A stretch of 64,000 nucleotides of DNA from Liquidambar formosana (GCA_039720395.1 CM077827.1:9587991-9651990), one strand, 5' to 3'. Positions 35,945-49,469 are shown, counted from the stretch's first letter. Notes: generated by a model not told the origin, from the letters alone. Numbers and translations: made by a program.

Positions 35945-36715
35945 AAAAAAAGAAAAAGAAAAAAGAACCCTCCGATTTTTTATCACTATCTTCATTTTAT
36001 TGAGGCTATTTGGTGGATGCCTTGCTAAGAGCATTCCTTAAAATTTTACATTATCTTGAGTTTTGATACACGCTAAGCCAGTTTGTGGAAGTCCACATGC
36101 AGGTTCTCCCATCAAAATTTCCCAAGGCAAAATGCTTTAGAAACTGTGCACATGCAGATGAAAGTTTCACATTCTCTCTCTCATATAGTTGGCCAACTCT
36201 GTGTTTTTAAACTTTAACCTTATTCTTGTGTTTTTGGAGACAATTTTAAGTTGGTAGTCCCACATATGGCCCTCAACAAATTTGTAGTGTATCAAAAACT
36301 GTGTTAGGAATGTATTGTTTAAGGGGAGAGATGAGAGTGCTCCGCCGATAGTATTGATATTTCCTTTTTAATTTTGGATATAGGTTGAAACCTTGAAAAT
36401 ATCGTATAGAGACAAAAATAGATTGAATTTTTGACCATTTTTTCAAAATATTGAGTTGTAGTTCCTAATTAGCTAAATGTTTTCCTGCTTATATATATTT
36501 CTGGTAAGTTTCATCCATCCATTGCATTCCTAGTCAATCGCATTGACTGACTTTACTAACTTTTTGTCTTATCTTTCAATTTTTATCAGATGTTAAGGAA
36601 CTGCCCAACAAAGATGAAGATCAATTTCCTTCGATACGAACAGTCGAGTCAATGCAAAAGTATGAGAGACAGCAGTGTAAGTTATGCATCTGCGGCAGCA
36701 AAGTTTGATGGTTGA
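29392..36715 (+). CDS. MEMO1: MEMO1 family protein
   Basis: Eight exons: 29392-29443, 31980-32064, 32159-32227, 32394-32506, 34404-34515, 34595-34738, 35576-35750, 36590-36715. All junctions are GT-AG and phases agree throughout, giving 292 codons and 291 aa, close to the roughly 297 aa of the human protein. The fold is related to class III non-haem iron dioxygenases; the animal protein binds metal and links receptor signalling to the cytoskeleton, while the plant role is little known. Motifs: HAGSWYT near the N-terminus; [10 protein letters not shown] with His47; GPSHHYYTP with His79; [21 protein letters not shown]; and ICGRHPI with Cys240. His47, His79 and Cys240 correspond to the family's metal-site residues. 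The body starts at the first [14 protein letters not shown]. Introns 1 and 4 are long and carry LINE fragments. Downstream, TOPLESS converges on it. Confidence 0.95.
30480..31150 (+). mobile_element. LINE fragment (RT C-terminus and RNase H) in MEMO1 intron 1
   Basis: One frame contains [20 protein letters not shown] (30640-30700), the conserved end of the reverse-transcriptase zinc-binding region. A later frame contains [14 protein letters not shown] (around 30940-30985), the start of the plant LINE RNase H domain. Stops and frame shifts separate them. It has the same strand as MEMO1. Confidence 0.65.
31653..31803. mobile_element. MITE, gggggaatt family, copy 1 (MEMO1 intron 1)
   Basis: Inverted ends gggggaattgcagataggtc and, on the other strand, gggggaattacagataggtc; both arms go on through agcaaataattacagtt-like sequence. 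Flanks gaagaataa and tgagaatta match at 6 of 9 positions, a possible decayed 9-bp duplication. Three other copies lie in the window. Confidence 0.75.
32550..33480 (+). mobile_element. LINE fragment (zf-RVT region) in MEMO1 intron 4
   Basis: The pieces [20 protein letters not shown] (about 32590), [19 protein letters not shown] (about 32938) with C-x2-C...H-x4-C residues ([18 protein letters not shown]), and [18 protein letters not shown] (about 33231) form the zinc-binding end of a non-LTR reverse transcriptase, in order but in broken frames. It fades into A-rich sequence at about 33470. It is 5' truncated and in the same orientation as MEMO1. Confidence 0.8.
33527..33567. repeat. Poly(T) of 41 bases
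   Basis: An uninterrupted T run in MEMO1 intron 4. It could be the poly-A tail of a minus-strand retroposed copy, but no body was recognised to its right. Confidence 0.85.
33917..34122. mobile_element. TA-flanked MITE, copy 1, with a repeated terminus (MEMO1 intron 4)
   Basis: The left end ggatgatgatcaggtaagca is followed by ttgatataacttatatcaac; the right arm (about 34050-34075) repeats gatataacttatatcaacac. After about 20 bp the left terminus occurs again at 34096-34122, next to a TA run. A second copy of the family lies at 52899-53071. Non-coding. Confidence 0.65.
35914..35951. repeat. Poly(C)21-poly(A)17 tract (MEMO1 intron 7)
   Basis: Twenty-one C followed by seventeen A, mirroring the tract at 6193-6226. 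It lies about 160 bp after the end of exon 7. A separate G14 run lies in intron 4 at 34326-34339. Confidence 0.9.
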
Positions 36716-38334
36716 AGCTGTAAGAAAGAATTCCAAATCACCTGCACTAAAGCTATGCAATTTAAAGTTCTTTGGGTTGACTATAATTTCTAATTTAACT
36801 ACTCTGCCTTTGCAGAGACCCTTCTTAAGTTGGCTCTCCTGTTTTTAAATTGATAATATTTACAAAGCCAATCTATTTCCTTGTTTCTTCTGTTGAAGAG
36901 TCTATGCATTCTATTGACTGTTTCATGTTTTATTTTGTTATATTGAATTCCCTTGGAGCTTCTTTTCCACTCAAAATGAAACTATCGGACTGGGCACACA
37001 TCAGGTGTGCATGTTGTGGTGGCCATGGAAGTAGTATTTAGTGACTATGGTGGTGATGTTGGGGTGGTAGTATGATTCTGATCGGGTTGATAGGGTGGCA
37101 GCAGTGGGAGTGGTGGTGGTGGCAGCAGTGGGGCAGTGGTGGTAGACTAATTATATGCGATTGAATTTTTATTGGAAAGCTTAATATCATGGCTTTTGTT
37201 GAAAGCAGTGGCATTATAGAAACAGAAACTTGAGCTCACAGTGGTGATGGTGATGGGGCAATGGTGGTGTTAAGGCTGGGGTAAATTGGTGATGGCATTT
37301 GTGGGATTGTTTATCAGGTCTTTGTGAAATTAGGTTTGGATATCGTAGTAATAGTTCTACAGGTTTGGCATTATGACATGCCCATCAAATTTTACCTTTG
37401 AAAATAAATTACTCCGTATAGTTTTTGGAAGAAAGGCTTGCATACTTTTACTGCAAAAATTCTTAAGCTCGCTGTGCACCTTTTCTATGTTCTCCTCGCA
37501 GTTAATTTTTAGAGCAGGATGGAAACTGATTGATATTACGATCCAGCTGATTGATATTACGATCAACTAACTCATTTCTAATGATAAACTGTTTCTTCAA
37601 GAACAATGAGACCAATCTTCCAATTTTTTTAGGCTGCCGTAAGTCCTTAAACCTCCAATCTTTTTTCTTTTATCATTCAGTACTTGCACATTGCAAGCCA
37701 AAATACCTAATAAGAATCATCCACTGCGGAAAATAACTCCCACCTAATTACTAGACCTTGGTGGGAGTGGAGTTCACTTCTTTCTGTCGGCCAAACAAAG
37801 GGCACCTGAAGCCAGCGCCGAATTTGACAGAAAAGCATAGCAAGCTTAGAACTTCTCTCGTAGTGTTAACAGGTCATTAGGTAGTCTTATAGTGGAGGGC
37901 TATATGGGAAGCTGAAAAATACAGCCTGTCAGTTTCGACCATTGTGGAGAAACACACCACCAGTGCAGACAATGAAGTTGTTAACGAAGCACCAGTGAAA
38001 CTACTGCTACTTAATTCTCCGCAATCGGTACCAAGTCAGGCCAGCTAGGTTTTCAACGTACATTTTTCGAGCCCAAAAGGCATTGCCAGTCATTATCTTC
38101 GTTCATAGAACCACTAGATTCTTTATTTATTTTTTGGGTGCCATTTGAAGATCTTTAGAGAGAGAAATTAACGAAGAAACCAAAGCCTTTCCAAAATATT
38201 TGGAGATAATTTACATGACCATGATTATCCCACAGCACCATTATATATAGGAATTATTAATTCCCCATATTTTTAGGTCTAAGCCTTTACATAAACCGTT
38301 CTTTAGTAAATGCCAAAGTTCAATTCTTGTTTGT
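36716..38334. other. Convergent intergenic region between MEMO1 and TOPLESS
   Basis: It contains both 3' UTRs, a GTGGTGG/GGTGGCAGCAGTGG minisatellite-like patch at 37010-37145, and a nearly exact duplication of ctgattgatattacgatc at about 37526 and 37547. A possible minus-strand polyadenylation signal (tttatt on +) lies near 38120. No further gene is seen. Confidence 0.5.
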
Positions 38335-41300
38335 TCAATCAAGTGATGCCCTCTCGAGTTGGTCTGAAATCAAAGCAGCAGCCGAGAATGCATCTGGCAT
38401 GTTGCTCGCTGTCTCCTTCTCAATTAGTGTCCATTTCCCTGCAGACTCGCATGGCTCCAAGACAACAACCCGACCATCTGTTAGTCCCAATGCAAACTGG
38501 TATGGTTTTTGCGGATGCGCAGCAATCACAACCGGGTAGATATTAGATCTGCATCCAGAAGCCGAAATAAAGAATTAGAATCATTTACATGGGTACTGTG
38601 TATTAAGGAAATTAGGTATGATCGTGCCTACAGAGATCTGTCCGAGTTTCCAATAGGTTGATTGCGAATGCAGGCCGTAAATGTTGGAACAATGGAAGCG
38701 AGAACCAATATTCAGGAATTGTTCAGATTGGAAAAGTAAGAGTACTAAAAAAAATTAAAAATGAAAAACTAGCAGCAAAAAGTAATTGTGAAAGGATTTT
38801 GAAATTTTTATTTGAAATTGAGAGAGAGAGAAAACAATTTGGCATCCAAAAGGCCGAAAATATAAATAATTCAAAAGGCTAAATAAACAATACAAATGAT
38901 GCAATCTTCTTACTAGAACTCAATAAGTCAAGTGAGCTCGTGAAGTACCTGATACCAAAAGCAAGGTAAGCAGTGCGATTAATGCGACACTGTAGTTGGA
39001 GATCTGAAGCAACAAATATGGACACATGGCCATCCAGGAAGCTGGCATATACCAACTGGCTATCACATGAGAATGTTGCATGGGAGATTGGTGTAGAAAA
39101 TCCTCCAGGGACCCACTGAAGATACCAAACACGTTTCTATTTCAATTACTCAATGAATAGCATGCTGAGAAGAAAACATTTTTTCTACTGCTTATCATAT
39201 GGGAAAGAGAGAGTGAGAGAGGTAATGAATATACCTGTTTTACACATTCTAGTTTTGTTGTTTCATATATTGCAAGATGAGTCTCATGTACTGCAAGGAA
39301 GTGTATCTGATCCTGGTGAAATTGGATGTGGGTGTCTGACAATGTTTCTGGCATTCTTTCAACAGGAATGTTCAAGGATCTGCTCTTCTGCTTTTCCCAA
39401 CCATAAGAATTCCACACAAAAATCTGGGAAACAAAATGTAGGACAATTAGATAGCTAGATTCCTGAATACAAGTGAAGTTTTTATTTATTTATTAATATT
39501 TAATAAACATAAAATCCTCCACAGAATTCTTTGTGCTTAAGTATGTAAATGATAGTAGCTCCATCCCTCCGCCTCTAATGAATTTGAGACGCAAACACTA
39601 GAGGAGGTGGATTCTTTGTTAGTGAACAAAAAAGAGCCAAATGTGAAAATGTGTGAAAAGAATCATTAAATATAAACCTGAGAATCTGCTGCAGAAGAAA
39701 CAAGTACATTCAGTGTGTTGGAGAAGGCGAGGCCAGTGATTCTTTTAGAGTGACCTTTGAGCATAGTTCTAACCTGCATAATTAAGTCCAGTGACTAACT
39801 TAAAGTTCTCTATAAAACAACATAAGTGCAAGTATTCATTCATGGGGAAAACAAAGAATTTACCTCATCCACACGGACATTATAAATCAGGATTGTGGAG
39901 TCATCCATGCCGATAGCAATAATATTGTTATCTTGAGGGTGGAAAGCAAGAAAAGTAGCCGCAGGTGGTGGAGACATGAAAGTTGTCATTCTCTGTTATT
40001 ACCCAATTAAATTGGAGAATGATCAGTTAATCCTAACATGATAGAAAACAACCCTCGAGCATAGTGACAAATTCAGGGTTTTGGAGTAATTTATCTTATG
40101 AAATAAATAAACTTTTACGCATCAATAAGGCGAATTTTGGTAGAAAGACAGTAAGCCAACAATGGAAAACCTCAATTTAGAAAATAAAAAGAAAAAAAGG
40201 AGAAAATTTCAAGAATTAAATTGACTTTGGGAAAAAAAAAATGTAAACAACTAAAGAAGTATAAGTTGTCAATGAGAAATTCTTTGTTCCATGGACTCAG
40301 GTACAGGGTGCCAGGTGTAGGTATGTATCCAGGTGTTGGATTTGTCTACTTTTCAAAGATTTTCCACTATTTTTAGGTGTTTGGTAAGAGTACCCACATC
40401 CATGTCACGTGTTTGACATGAGTGTTTCACACATTTGTAGTGTCAATGTAACATAGTCGAAATTAATTGGTAATTTTGGTAATTGTAAAATTAATTGTAA
40501 TAATTTTGGGAATTTTGAAATTAATTCTAAAATTATTTGGTAGTCATTAATCATTCACATGTACACGATAAAATCATGTTTTTTTTGTTTTTGTTTTTTT
40601 TTTATGTCTGATAAGTACGATAAGATCATGTTACTTATGCTAAATGAATAGGTTCTGCATGATGGAACATTCCAAAAATTTCAAGAAATCTGCTATTAGT
40701 GCACCCAAGCACTTGTAATTTCGTTTTTTCCAGGTTACCTTAAATGTCATTATGTTGAAAAGAGAAATTTTCCCTCCTGATGCTGATATGACGTATGAAT
40801 CATTCTTAGACAGAGCAAAACAGGGAACAGCCTCCTCAGCATTAGTTCCAGAAAGGTCATTAGTCATCAAAAGTAAGCTGCCCTTTGGCTGCCATAATTG
40901 AGGAGGAACCATGGTTGTCGCCTACACCATTCAACATATCATGAAAATGACATTAATGTTCCAATTTCAATCTTCAAAAGAGTAATAACTTTAAATGGTA
41001 GATTGGAAAGTATGCCCATTTTACCTTTCCATTCAAATTAATATCATTTTGTGGCCACTTCCAAAGTAGATGACTAGCATTTGACATTAATGCCAAAATC
41101 CCATTACCTGCATTAGTGTAGATCAACCTTGATATCTGGAAGAACGAAGGAGAAGCCAATGAGAATCTCATTTTATTTTGAGGCAATTTGAAGTGTAATC
41201 TAAATTTTGGAGAAAGGATTAAACTCAAATCACTTGAGCCTTTACCATCCAACTGCAAGCTCATAAGAATTTCCAAATGTTTATGCAAACGAGTGTAACG

Positions 41301-44300
41301 TATTACTTTTTCAATAGATACTATAACAAAGTAATACAAATATCACTTGGATACAATGAAAATGGAGGAACATACTATAGCCTAAATAGTGTTGGTGCAT
41401 ACTTCTGCTAACCTGGAATATAGTTTTATCCTGAATTTTCTATGTTGGATTGCTTCCATATGTTTGTCGTAATAAATGCTGTGTAGGGAAGGCACTATGA
41501 CATGAGTTATAATTAGGTTACCCATGAGTTCCTTGGGTAGTAAGTAAGGGCAGAATAAAAGATTTCCAATTTCAATTTCTTTCTTAGATAATTCTAAATA
41601 AAAAGGGGGACATGTGAAAGCAGTTCAGTTTTCATCATGCCACTTGACAATCTGTCCAAAAATGAGAGAGCCTAAAACTATATATCATAACTTCTGTATC
41701 ACTATTTATGCTTAGTGGCTTAGTTGAGTATGATTAAAAGGGGCTTAATTGACTTACCTGGCAGTTGAAAGGATTTCTGTGGCCACAAATGCATATGTAA
41801 ATTTTGTGCTTCCTGTATTTTCATGCACAAAATATACTGAAGGTATACTATGAACCCTTTTGGGGCTGAGAAGGTATATTATGAACCTGTGACACTGTAA
41901 GTGATCCAAGTTGATAATATGGTTGACTTCTTGTTTACATCCCCTTTCACATAGTAACTAGGTAAGATGCCATTCCAGATATGAAGCAGCAAAAGGGTCC
42001 AAGTATCATAACAATAATACCATTTTTGAGACGAATAGCCAATCCAAAATGAGGACAAAAAGAAAAGGGGGAATTACAGATAGGTCTGGCTACGGGCAAA
42101 TAATTACAGTTAGTAGTCATTTGTATTGAACTGTAATTATTTGCTGGTAGCCGAACCTATCAGTAATTCTGCCAAAAGAAAATGGGAAAAAAAACCTATT
42201 TGACATATTCATGCTTGACTATTTATCTCTGTATAAAATTACCAAGGTAAGAAAATAAATACCTAAAAGTGATCTGTGTGTTTGTGATGTGGGAAGTTAC
42301 AGTGTTTACTATGAGATTGTTCCCTCATCATTACATAGAGATAATCATAGCCAGCATATATGGATTAATTTCTTTTCATCTGGTTATCCCAACATCTGGT
42401 GGTTTATAAGTGGTAATAAATATTCTGCTCTGCAATTTCAGCCCACCAAGAACCACACATACAATAAATATATGAGATTTTATATCTCATCTTACTTTTA
42501 GGCCTTTCAACCTTCCTCTCCAAACCTCTTAGCACTTTCAATCAATGAACTAGTATCTTCTTATCAACAACCCCTTGTCTAGACATGTGAACATTTATTT
42601 TGGCTTGTATGAGTCATCTCTGCTGCTCATTGATCTCAGAATTTTATCTAGTATATAACTGTATCATTGACATTACCATTTCTAGGTTTCCATACATATT
42701 ATATTACTGTATGCAACCGTATTCCTTTGTTCAGTTAAGAATTCAATTTTCACCTACTAAAGCAGAAGCACATCTAAACTATAGTCACCTAGCTATAATT
42801 CTGTGGGAGAATATCCTTCTTAATCTCTCCCTCCACAACGATGCCCAGTCATGGTTTTGATTATGGTCAATCTAGGATGTCTCCAAGTTATCAATGTTAA
42901 ATATGCCACCTTGATTAACAGTCTTACTAAAATTGCATTTCAAGTAATATGCATTCATTTAATTTATGAACACTTGGAGTTCATGACACCCTCCATTTCT
43001 AGCTGTGCAGTTACCATCTTTGGTAAACAAAGCAAACCATTCCATCTGCAAATAACATGCACCAAGGAACCTTATCCTAAACATCATTCTATTCATGCAT
43101 AAATACAGCAAAAATACGACTCATTGCTAGACCCCTGGCAGTAACCTATTCTAATGGAAATTGGTATCTTCATCTCTCTACCAATTGTCGTCATACTAGT
43201 TACCACTCCCTTGTGTACACCCCTTGATAACATCAATGCAGTTACCAAGATACCTCTTCCCAAAACCCTACCATATTAACTATTTAAAGACTATACTACA
43301 TGCTTACTTTCTACCCAATAATATGCACATTTCTTGCTCAGAAAAAGAAAATGTACATAATTTTTCTTCTATCCCTGTATTTTCCCATCAAATAATATTT
43401 TAATTTTATTTTGGTATTTATTTGTTATTCTGGGTGATCGGGAATTAACAGACATAAGACTCAATACAAATCAAATCCAACTATTTAGCATGTGTGGATA
43501 TTTCAAAGATGAGAAATTCGTTGATGCAACCATATCAACTTCATTGAGGAATCTGTTTACACTGTCACTGTGTTCTCTCAGTTTCCCAACTTAGTAGATC
43601 GGATGGTACCAATCCATGCACTACCACTCTTGGACTATCAGTCTATCAGCAAACCTGGAAACTGTTTTACAGACCCCTTTGATAAACTCTAGAATGCGAA
43701 TATGAACTTGTAGAGTTTTACTTTCAGTATTAGCCTCTCAGATTAGATTCCAACTAAGAATCTGACCCCAACTTTTAGAAACCATTAAACATAGGTTCTG
43801 TTACTTTATATACAAAATATTCTGGGCAAGATTGGGTATAAAAGAAATTGAAAAAAAAAAAAAAAAAGGTAAAAAGAAGAAAACTTCTGCAGATCTAGAA
43901 ACGACTAGGGACTTGACTGAGATTCCCTAGCACACGTTGAGGTTTCTCTCATCAGTATTGCTTGCTACAATCAGAGAAGAGCATCTGACAGCTTAGACCT
44001 TATGTAACATCCTGATGACCAACCAGTTCCCTGTGATTTCAACCAAATCCATTAGAGTTGTGACTTTCATTTTCCCATATGCTCTGCTCCGATATGACAA
44101 ATTCAAGTAAATTTTGAATCTAACAGTTTTTTTTCTCTTTTCTTCTCTATTCCCCCATCTTCTCGCCAACCTCAATGGCATGAAGGAACTCACAGCAGTG
44201 GAAGCATTGGTGATGTTGCAAGCATCAATCACATAATTAGATAGCCATAATATATTGTTTTATTTTATTTATTTTTCGTTTGGTTACAATTTAAGGACTC

Positions 44301-47300
44301 ATACCTTATAAGTTATGTTAAGTTTCCAACTTAAAAGCCTAAGCTTATAAGTGGAGGGCCCAAACAGGTATACGAAGTTATGTCAAACCCAATATTTGGG
44401 CGATGTGGGATGTGGTATATTTCCAACACTCCCCCTCACATGCAGGCTTAACAGAGGCCTGTCACGTGGGCAACAAATACGGGCTCAATAGGCCCAAGAA
44501 CGACATGCTTTGATACCATGTTAAGTTTCCAACCTAAAAGCCTAAGCTTATAAGTGGAGGGCCCAAACAGGTATACGAAGTTATGTCAAACCCAATATTT
44601 GGGCGATGTGGGATGTGGTATATTTCCAACAAGTTAAAACTACCCAAACCCCATCCTACCCTAATACCAACGGAGGTAATGCTCATTGGTCATGCTATTT
44701 TATTGATAAAACAGAATGATGTAGCTAAACTCTCCTTAGCTCTGTGGTTTTCAGACATCATTGCAATTAAACTACCACGAAGTTTTGAAGGCAAAATTTT
44801 TGGCTGCAAAAATGGTTCTCATTGTGTGAGAAATCCTCAAACAAACTGCATTTCATAGACAGCAGCAAAAGTTAAAGTCAGTAAGAGCAATCATGAATTC
44901 TAAATTAAAATATCATAGATCTATATTAACTTTTTTTTTTTTTTTTTTTTGGTTTTTTAATCTATATGATCATTCCATTTGCCATATTGTCCGTGCAATC
45001 AACCAGCATAGGAAAATGAGACCCCTTAGAACTTCAAAGGAGCATAACATTCCTAGGTATTTAAAATTTGATACTGTAAGCATGACTTAGTATTTCATTT
45101 TGAGAGGCAGCTTGCAGCAAGAAAACATTCATCAATTGAAATATCAAAGCCAAAAAAGTTCTGCTAAACTCAGGAACATCACCTTTAGGCTTAATTGCCA
45201 AAGCTGCAAGCCTGCAATGCTAATTCGTTCAAGAGGCGAATGATCAATAATTGAAATACTACTGAGTAACTTGTATATAATAAAATCATACCTTGTCTGT
45301 TTTCACCCGAGCAGGGAGCTGCATGGACTGGCACTCTGAAGGATTAATAATTTCAAAGATCTTCAAAACCTTAGACTTGCCATAGGCTGTGACAGTTGAT
45401 TGAGAATTCAATTCCTCCAAGTCTCTTGTGCCCTCATTCTACAAAAGCTAACGAATTTAGTTTGTGACTTCAGAAATAATTTCTGAGATATTTATTACAT
45501 GACAGTAAGGCCTAATTTGAGCTCAAGACACAATGGAAAGGAAGATAGACAAGAGGTCAGATAAATTTATGCATATGGAATGGAATTAAGCCCGATGAAT
45601 ACTCACCACTGGGACACCTCCATCTACAACAGCAGCTCTGGTGACTGTTGAAATTGCATTAATTGCAAGCTGCATGAAATAACAACCATTAGGCAGAAAA
45701 TATATCTCATAAGAAGCAAACAAACAGGATTTAATATGCTGACCTTCCTCATAGTTTCAGTGAGAACTCTAGAAGGATCAACGGAACGATCTTCAAAATT
45801 CTGAAGCAACTGAAGACCAGTATCAGTTGCCAAGATTCTGATTCTCTTCTCATTTGCTACAACAGCCAATAGTGTGCCCTCCTTGTTGAAGCGAATACAT
45901 GGGCTTGCCTTGATATCAGAAAAGTAGATGTGCAACTTAGAAAACCCTTCTTTTGGTTAGATCATCCAGTTACAATTTAACTAAAATCCCACATGAAATA
46001 TAAAACACAAACTTGAGAACCATTAATAGGCCTCCATCTACATAATATTTCAGTAGTTTCTGAAAATAGTAAAACTGAAAAACTAAAATGCCCTCTAAAA
46101 AACTTACTGGCAGGCATCCATCTGCTTCAATAGTTGTCAAAAGTTCAACATTGTCCATATCCCAAAATTTGATCAAATGTTCGTCACCAGAAGCCAAAAA
46201 CCGGTTCTTGGTTGTATCAAATTGCGGAACAGCCGAAGGAAATTTCACAAGTCCTTGGTAGGTTCTCTTTATAGAACCTTCACTTTCAATCCATTCAACA
46301 AGAAAGGACTCGCCATCTTTACTGGTTCCACATGAAAAAAGCCTAAAAAGTTTTTCAACAAAAACACAGGCATTTCAATTTGTCCAATAAACCTGAATTT
46401 TATGCAAAACCATCAGAAAAGTAGCGAAAGTCCAGTAAATCAACCTTTTACCATCATCACTATAAGCCATTGTCGTGCACCCGTGACCAGGAGCATCATA
46501 ATCAACCCTATCTCCCAAATTATCATATAACCACGCTTTTATCTTTCCATCCACTGATGTTGAAAAGATAAACTAGGGCATGAAAGAATACAATGTTTTA
46601 ACAGACTGAAAAAGATAAAAGGCACGAAATGCTCTGCTTATATATGTCACCACAACCAGCAGAAAATGGTGGTTAAGTGTAGTCCTTACATGAATACCAG
46701 CCTTGATATGAGGGTAGACTGAGTAAACAGGTGCCTCATGCCCTTCAAAAGTATACTTTCTGTCACCAGTAACCACATCCCAGACCTTGCAGAGACAATA
46801 GTAAACAGACTGTCACTTTCTCTACAACACAAAAAATAATTATATAACAAAATTAACTGACCTTTATGGTCTTGTCATCACCACAGGTTATGACCACTAA
46901 TAGATTATAGGGAGCAGAGAAAGCAAGATCATTTACACCACCAATGTGAGCATCAATCTAGACATGAAAAGTCTGTGTTAGAAGCAAAATAACGGAAGTA
47001 ATATAGCAGAAGAGAAAGTATATATAATTCAACCTCCAATTGCTGTCGAATGTCATTGCCACCATGATAAGAATATAATTGCACAATGTGTTTTGAATAT
47101 GCAACCCCTGTTCAATGGAAGAGGAATGATGGTTAGGTTCATCAAAAAAAGGAATCCAAATCAGTCGCTATTTTAATCACGGATTCATTTCAGTATCTTC
47201 AAACATACCAAATAGAGTACCATCAGGGCTCCATTTTATACGATTAACTGAGATAGCTGGATCTTCGACCAAAGCTGCCTGAATATAGTTGAGATACTTT

Positions 47301-49429
47301 TAGAATTGAGATCACCTGGATGACATAAACTGTCTTCTCGCCATAAATAATGATATAGTTGAGAAGGATTATACCTTGAAGATCATTGAACATGCTCTGA
47401 TATCCCAAACCTTAAAATTTCTTGAGACCAGTTTCTTCCCAGAAATAATGTCCCACAACCCTATGTCCCCAATATTTGTTCCAACTGAAGAATCACATTA
47501 GCAGTACTGATGAGTAGATGCCGGAGTAAAATACAATTAGTTATCTCAAATAATCACCATCAAAAGACAAAATATCATAAAACAAAACAAAATTTCACAT
47601 AAGTCAACCTAGAAGTACAGTCTGCTGAACAGGATGAAAATCCATGGTTATTGGACATGACCCCTCATTCAATATCCGTGCAACAGTCTTGGGCAAGTCA
47701 TCAGTTATGCTGAATACTGAAGTGTTACTTTGAGCTGGATAAGAATCAGGCAAGGTTACCTGAACAAATGTACTCTCACAATGTTAAAGAGGTTACAAGT
47801 TGTATTGTAAATACTTAACCACCAATGGCATGAGAGTAATTGAATCATAAACCATATATATGAGTGTCCATTTTACCTCATCCGAAATCCCATAGGACCT
47901 TTTTGTGAACATATTATCAGAATCTTTGAGATCCTCCGACTGTTGCAACTACCATAAGGCAGTAGAAGTTCATCACAACAAACGTGTTACACATAAAATC
48001 AGCACAACTAATGAGCTTAGATTATATCCCTGCTAGAAGTGCTATTGAAAGAATTAAAGGTACCACCTGGATTTGTTGGGGCTCCAAGACAGATGGCTCC
48101 AGAAACTACAGAATGAGTTACAGTAGATGGACTTGAGGTCCAACTGGCAGGGGAAGTAGGAAATATCGCTGGCATATCTTGAGAAGGCTATTACAAAAAT
48201 TCAAGCAATATAAGAAAATTTTATATAGACACTATCTAATATATTACATAACCAACTCAGCTGGCCTGGTCATGAGCAGCATTAAGACTCACTGGGAAAG
48301 AGGAGGGGGGGGGGGGGGGGGGGGGGGAAGAGGAATACAAAACCTCCATCTTTCAGTACAGAACCTACCGGCAGATTGTTCTCGAATGATTGCAGATCTG
48401 AATGCTCGCCTAGTTGACAAACATGATCCACAAAGAGGGTTTTTATATGAGGATCTGGCTGAGGATGTGTGCAACGTATGTGCTGCCAATTCAAGCTGCC
48501 AGAATACATACTAGAATCAGTTCTCTCTGAAGTCCAATGAGCATGGCTAAACAAAATGAAGACTAGCAAGCACCAAGAATCTAAACAACTATATCGAACA
48601 ACTTAACCAAGTCGTTTCAAGTTACTACACTGTAGCTCAATTCATTTGAGAAAAATAAAAAAAGCGTCGAACATACATCTAAAAATAATAATTGGAAAAA
48701 AATATCACCTTTGGTTAATGAGACGCCGTAATCTTTGATTTCTGATCTTAGGAAAGTGCAGCTTTCCATACAAAAGTGGATTTGCCTCAACAATTTTCAT
48801 AACTTCATGTGCCATAATTCTCCTTGCAGACTTTGTATCTCCATAAATAGATAGAGATGGGTGCTCTCTGTAGAACCCATATTGATTCAATAAAACAGAG
48901 AACACATATTGATTCAATAAAAACCATCTGAAATAACCACTGTCACCATATCTGGAATCACTTAATTTAGTGCAGAACCCATACCTGATATCATCTAATA
49001 TCAAAAGCTGAGCGATTTCCTTGAACAATTCCTCATTATCCGAGCGGAAAACTTTCAGGTCCTTGTTGAATATATCTAAAGCCTTGTTATGATCATGCCT
49101 GTCAACTCATCAACCAATTCGATGTAGATATAAAAGTAGATACATAATATTCACATGACAACAATTATGTATGAAAATTTTCGAAGATTGAAAGCTTACA
49201 TATCCAATGCCTCAAGAAACTTCTGCTTCCTTATTTCAAAATAGATCTTGGTCGAAAACCTGTTATCATCGACTTTGGTGAAACCAGAAAGATATCTCTC
49301 AGCCTCATCCCAATTTCCATTAAGCAAGATGTCCTCAAAGTACTTCACGTCGAAGAAATAACCCGTTTCATGCTCGAGCCTACTCATTAAAGTGTCAAGC
49401 AAAATTACAAAATAAACAACGTTGTGAAT

Positions 49430-49469
<40 letters not shown>

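Noticed and set aside
38950..38956. Earlier donor (ttttg/gtatca) for TOPLESS exon 24
   Set aside because: It gives a phase clash with exon 25; the donor seven bases later (atcag/gtactt) keeps phase and the family length.
43381..44230. Possible hidden exon in TOPLESS intron 18
   Set aside because: Exons 18 and 19 are contiguous in the family (VKTDK then ISRLIYTN) and in phase, so nothing is missing between them.
48179..48514. Plus-strand ORF with a poly-Gly run
   Set aside because: It crosses the G23 tract and lies antisense to TOPLESS exons 5 and 6; a shadow.
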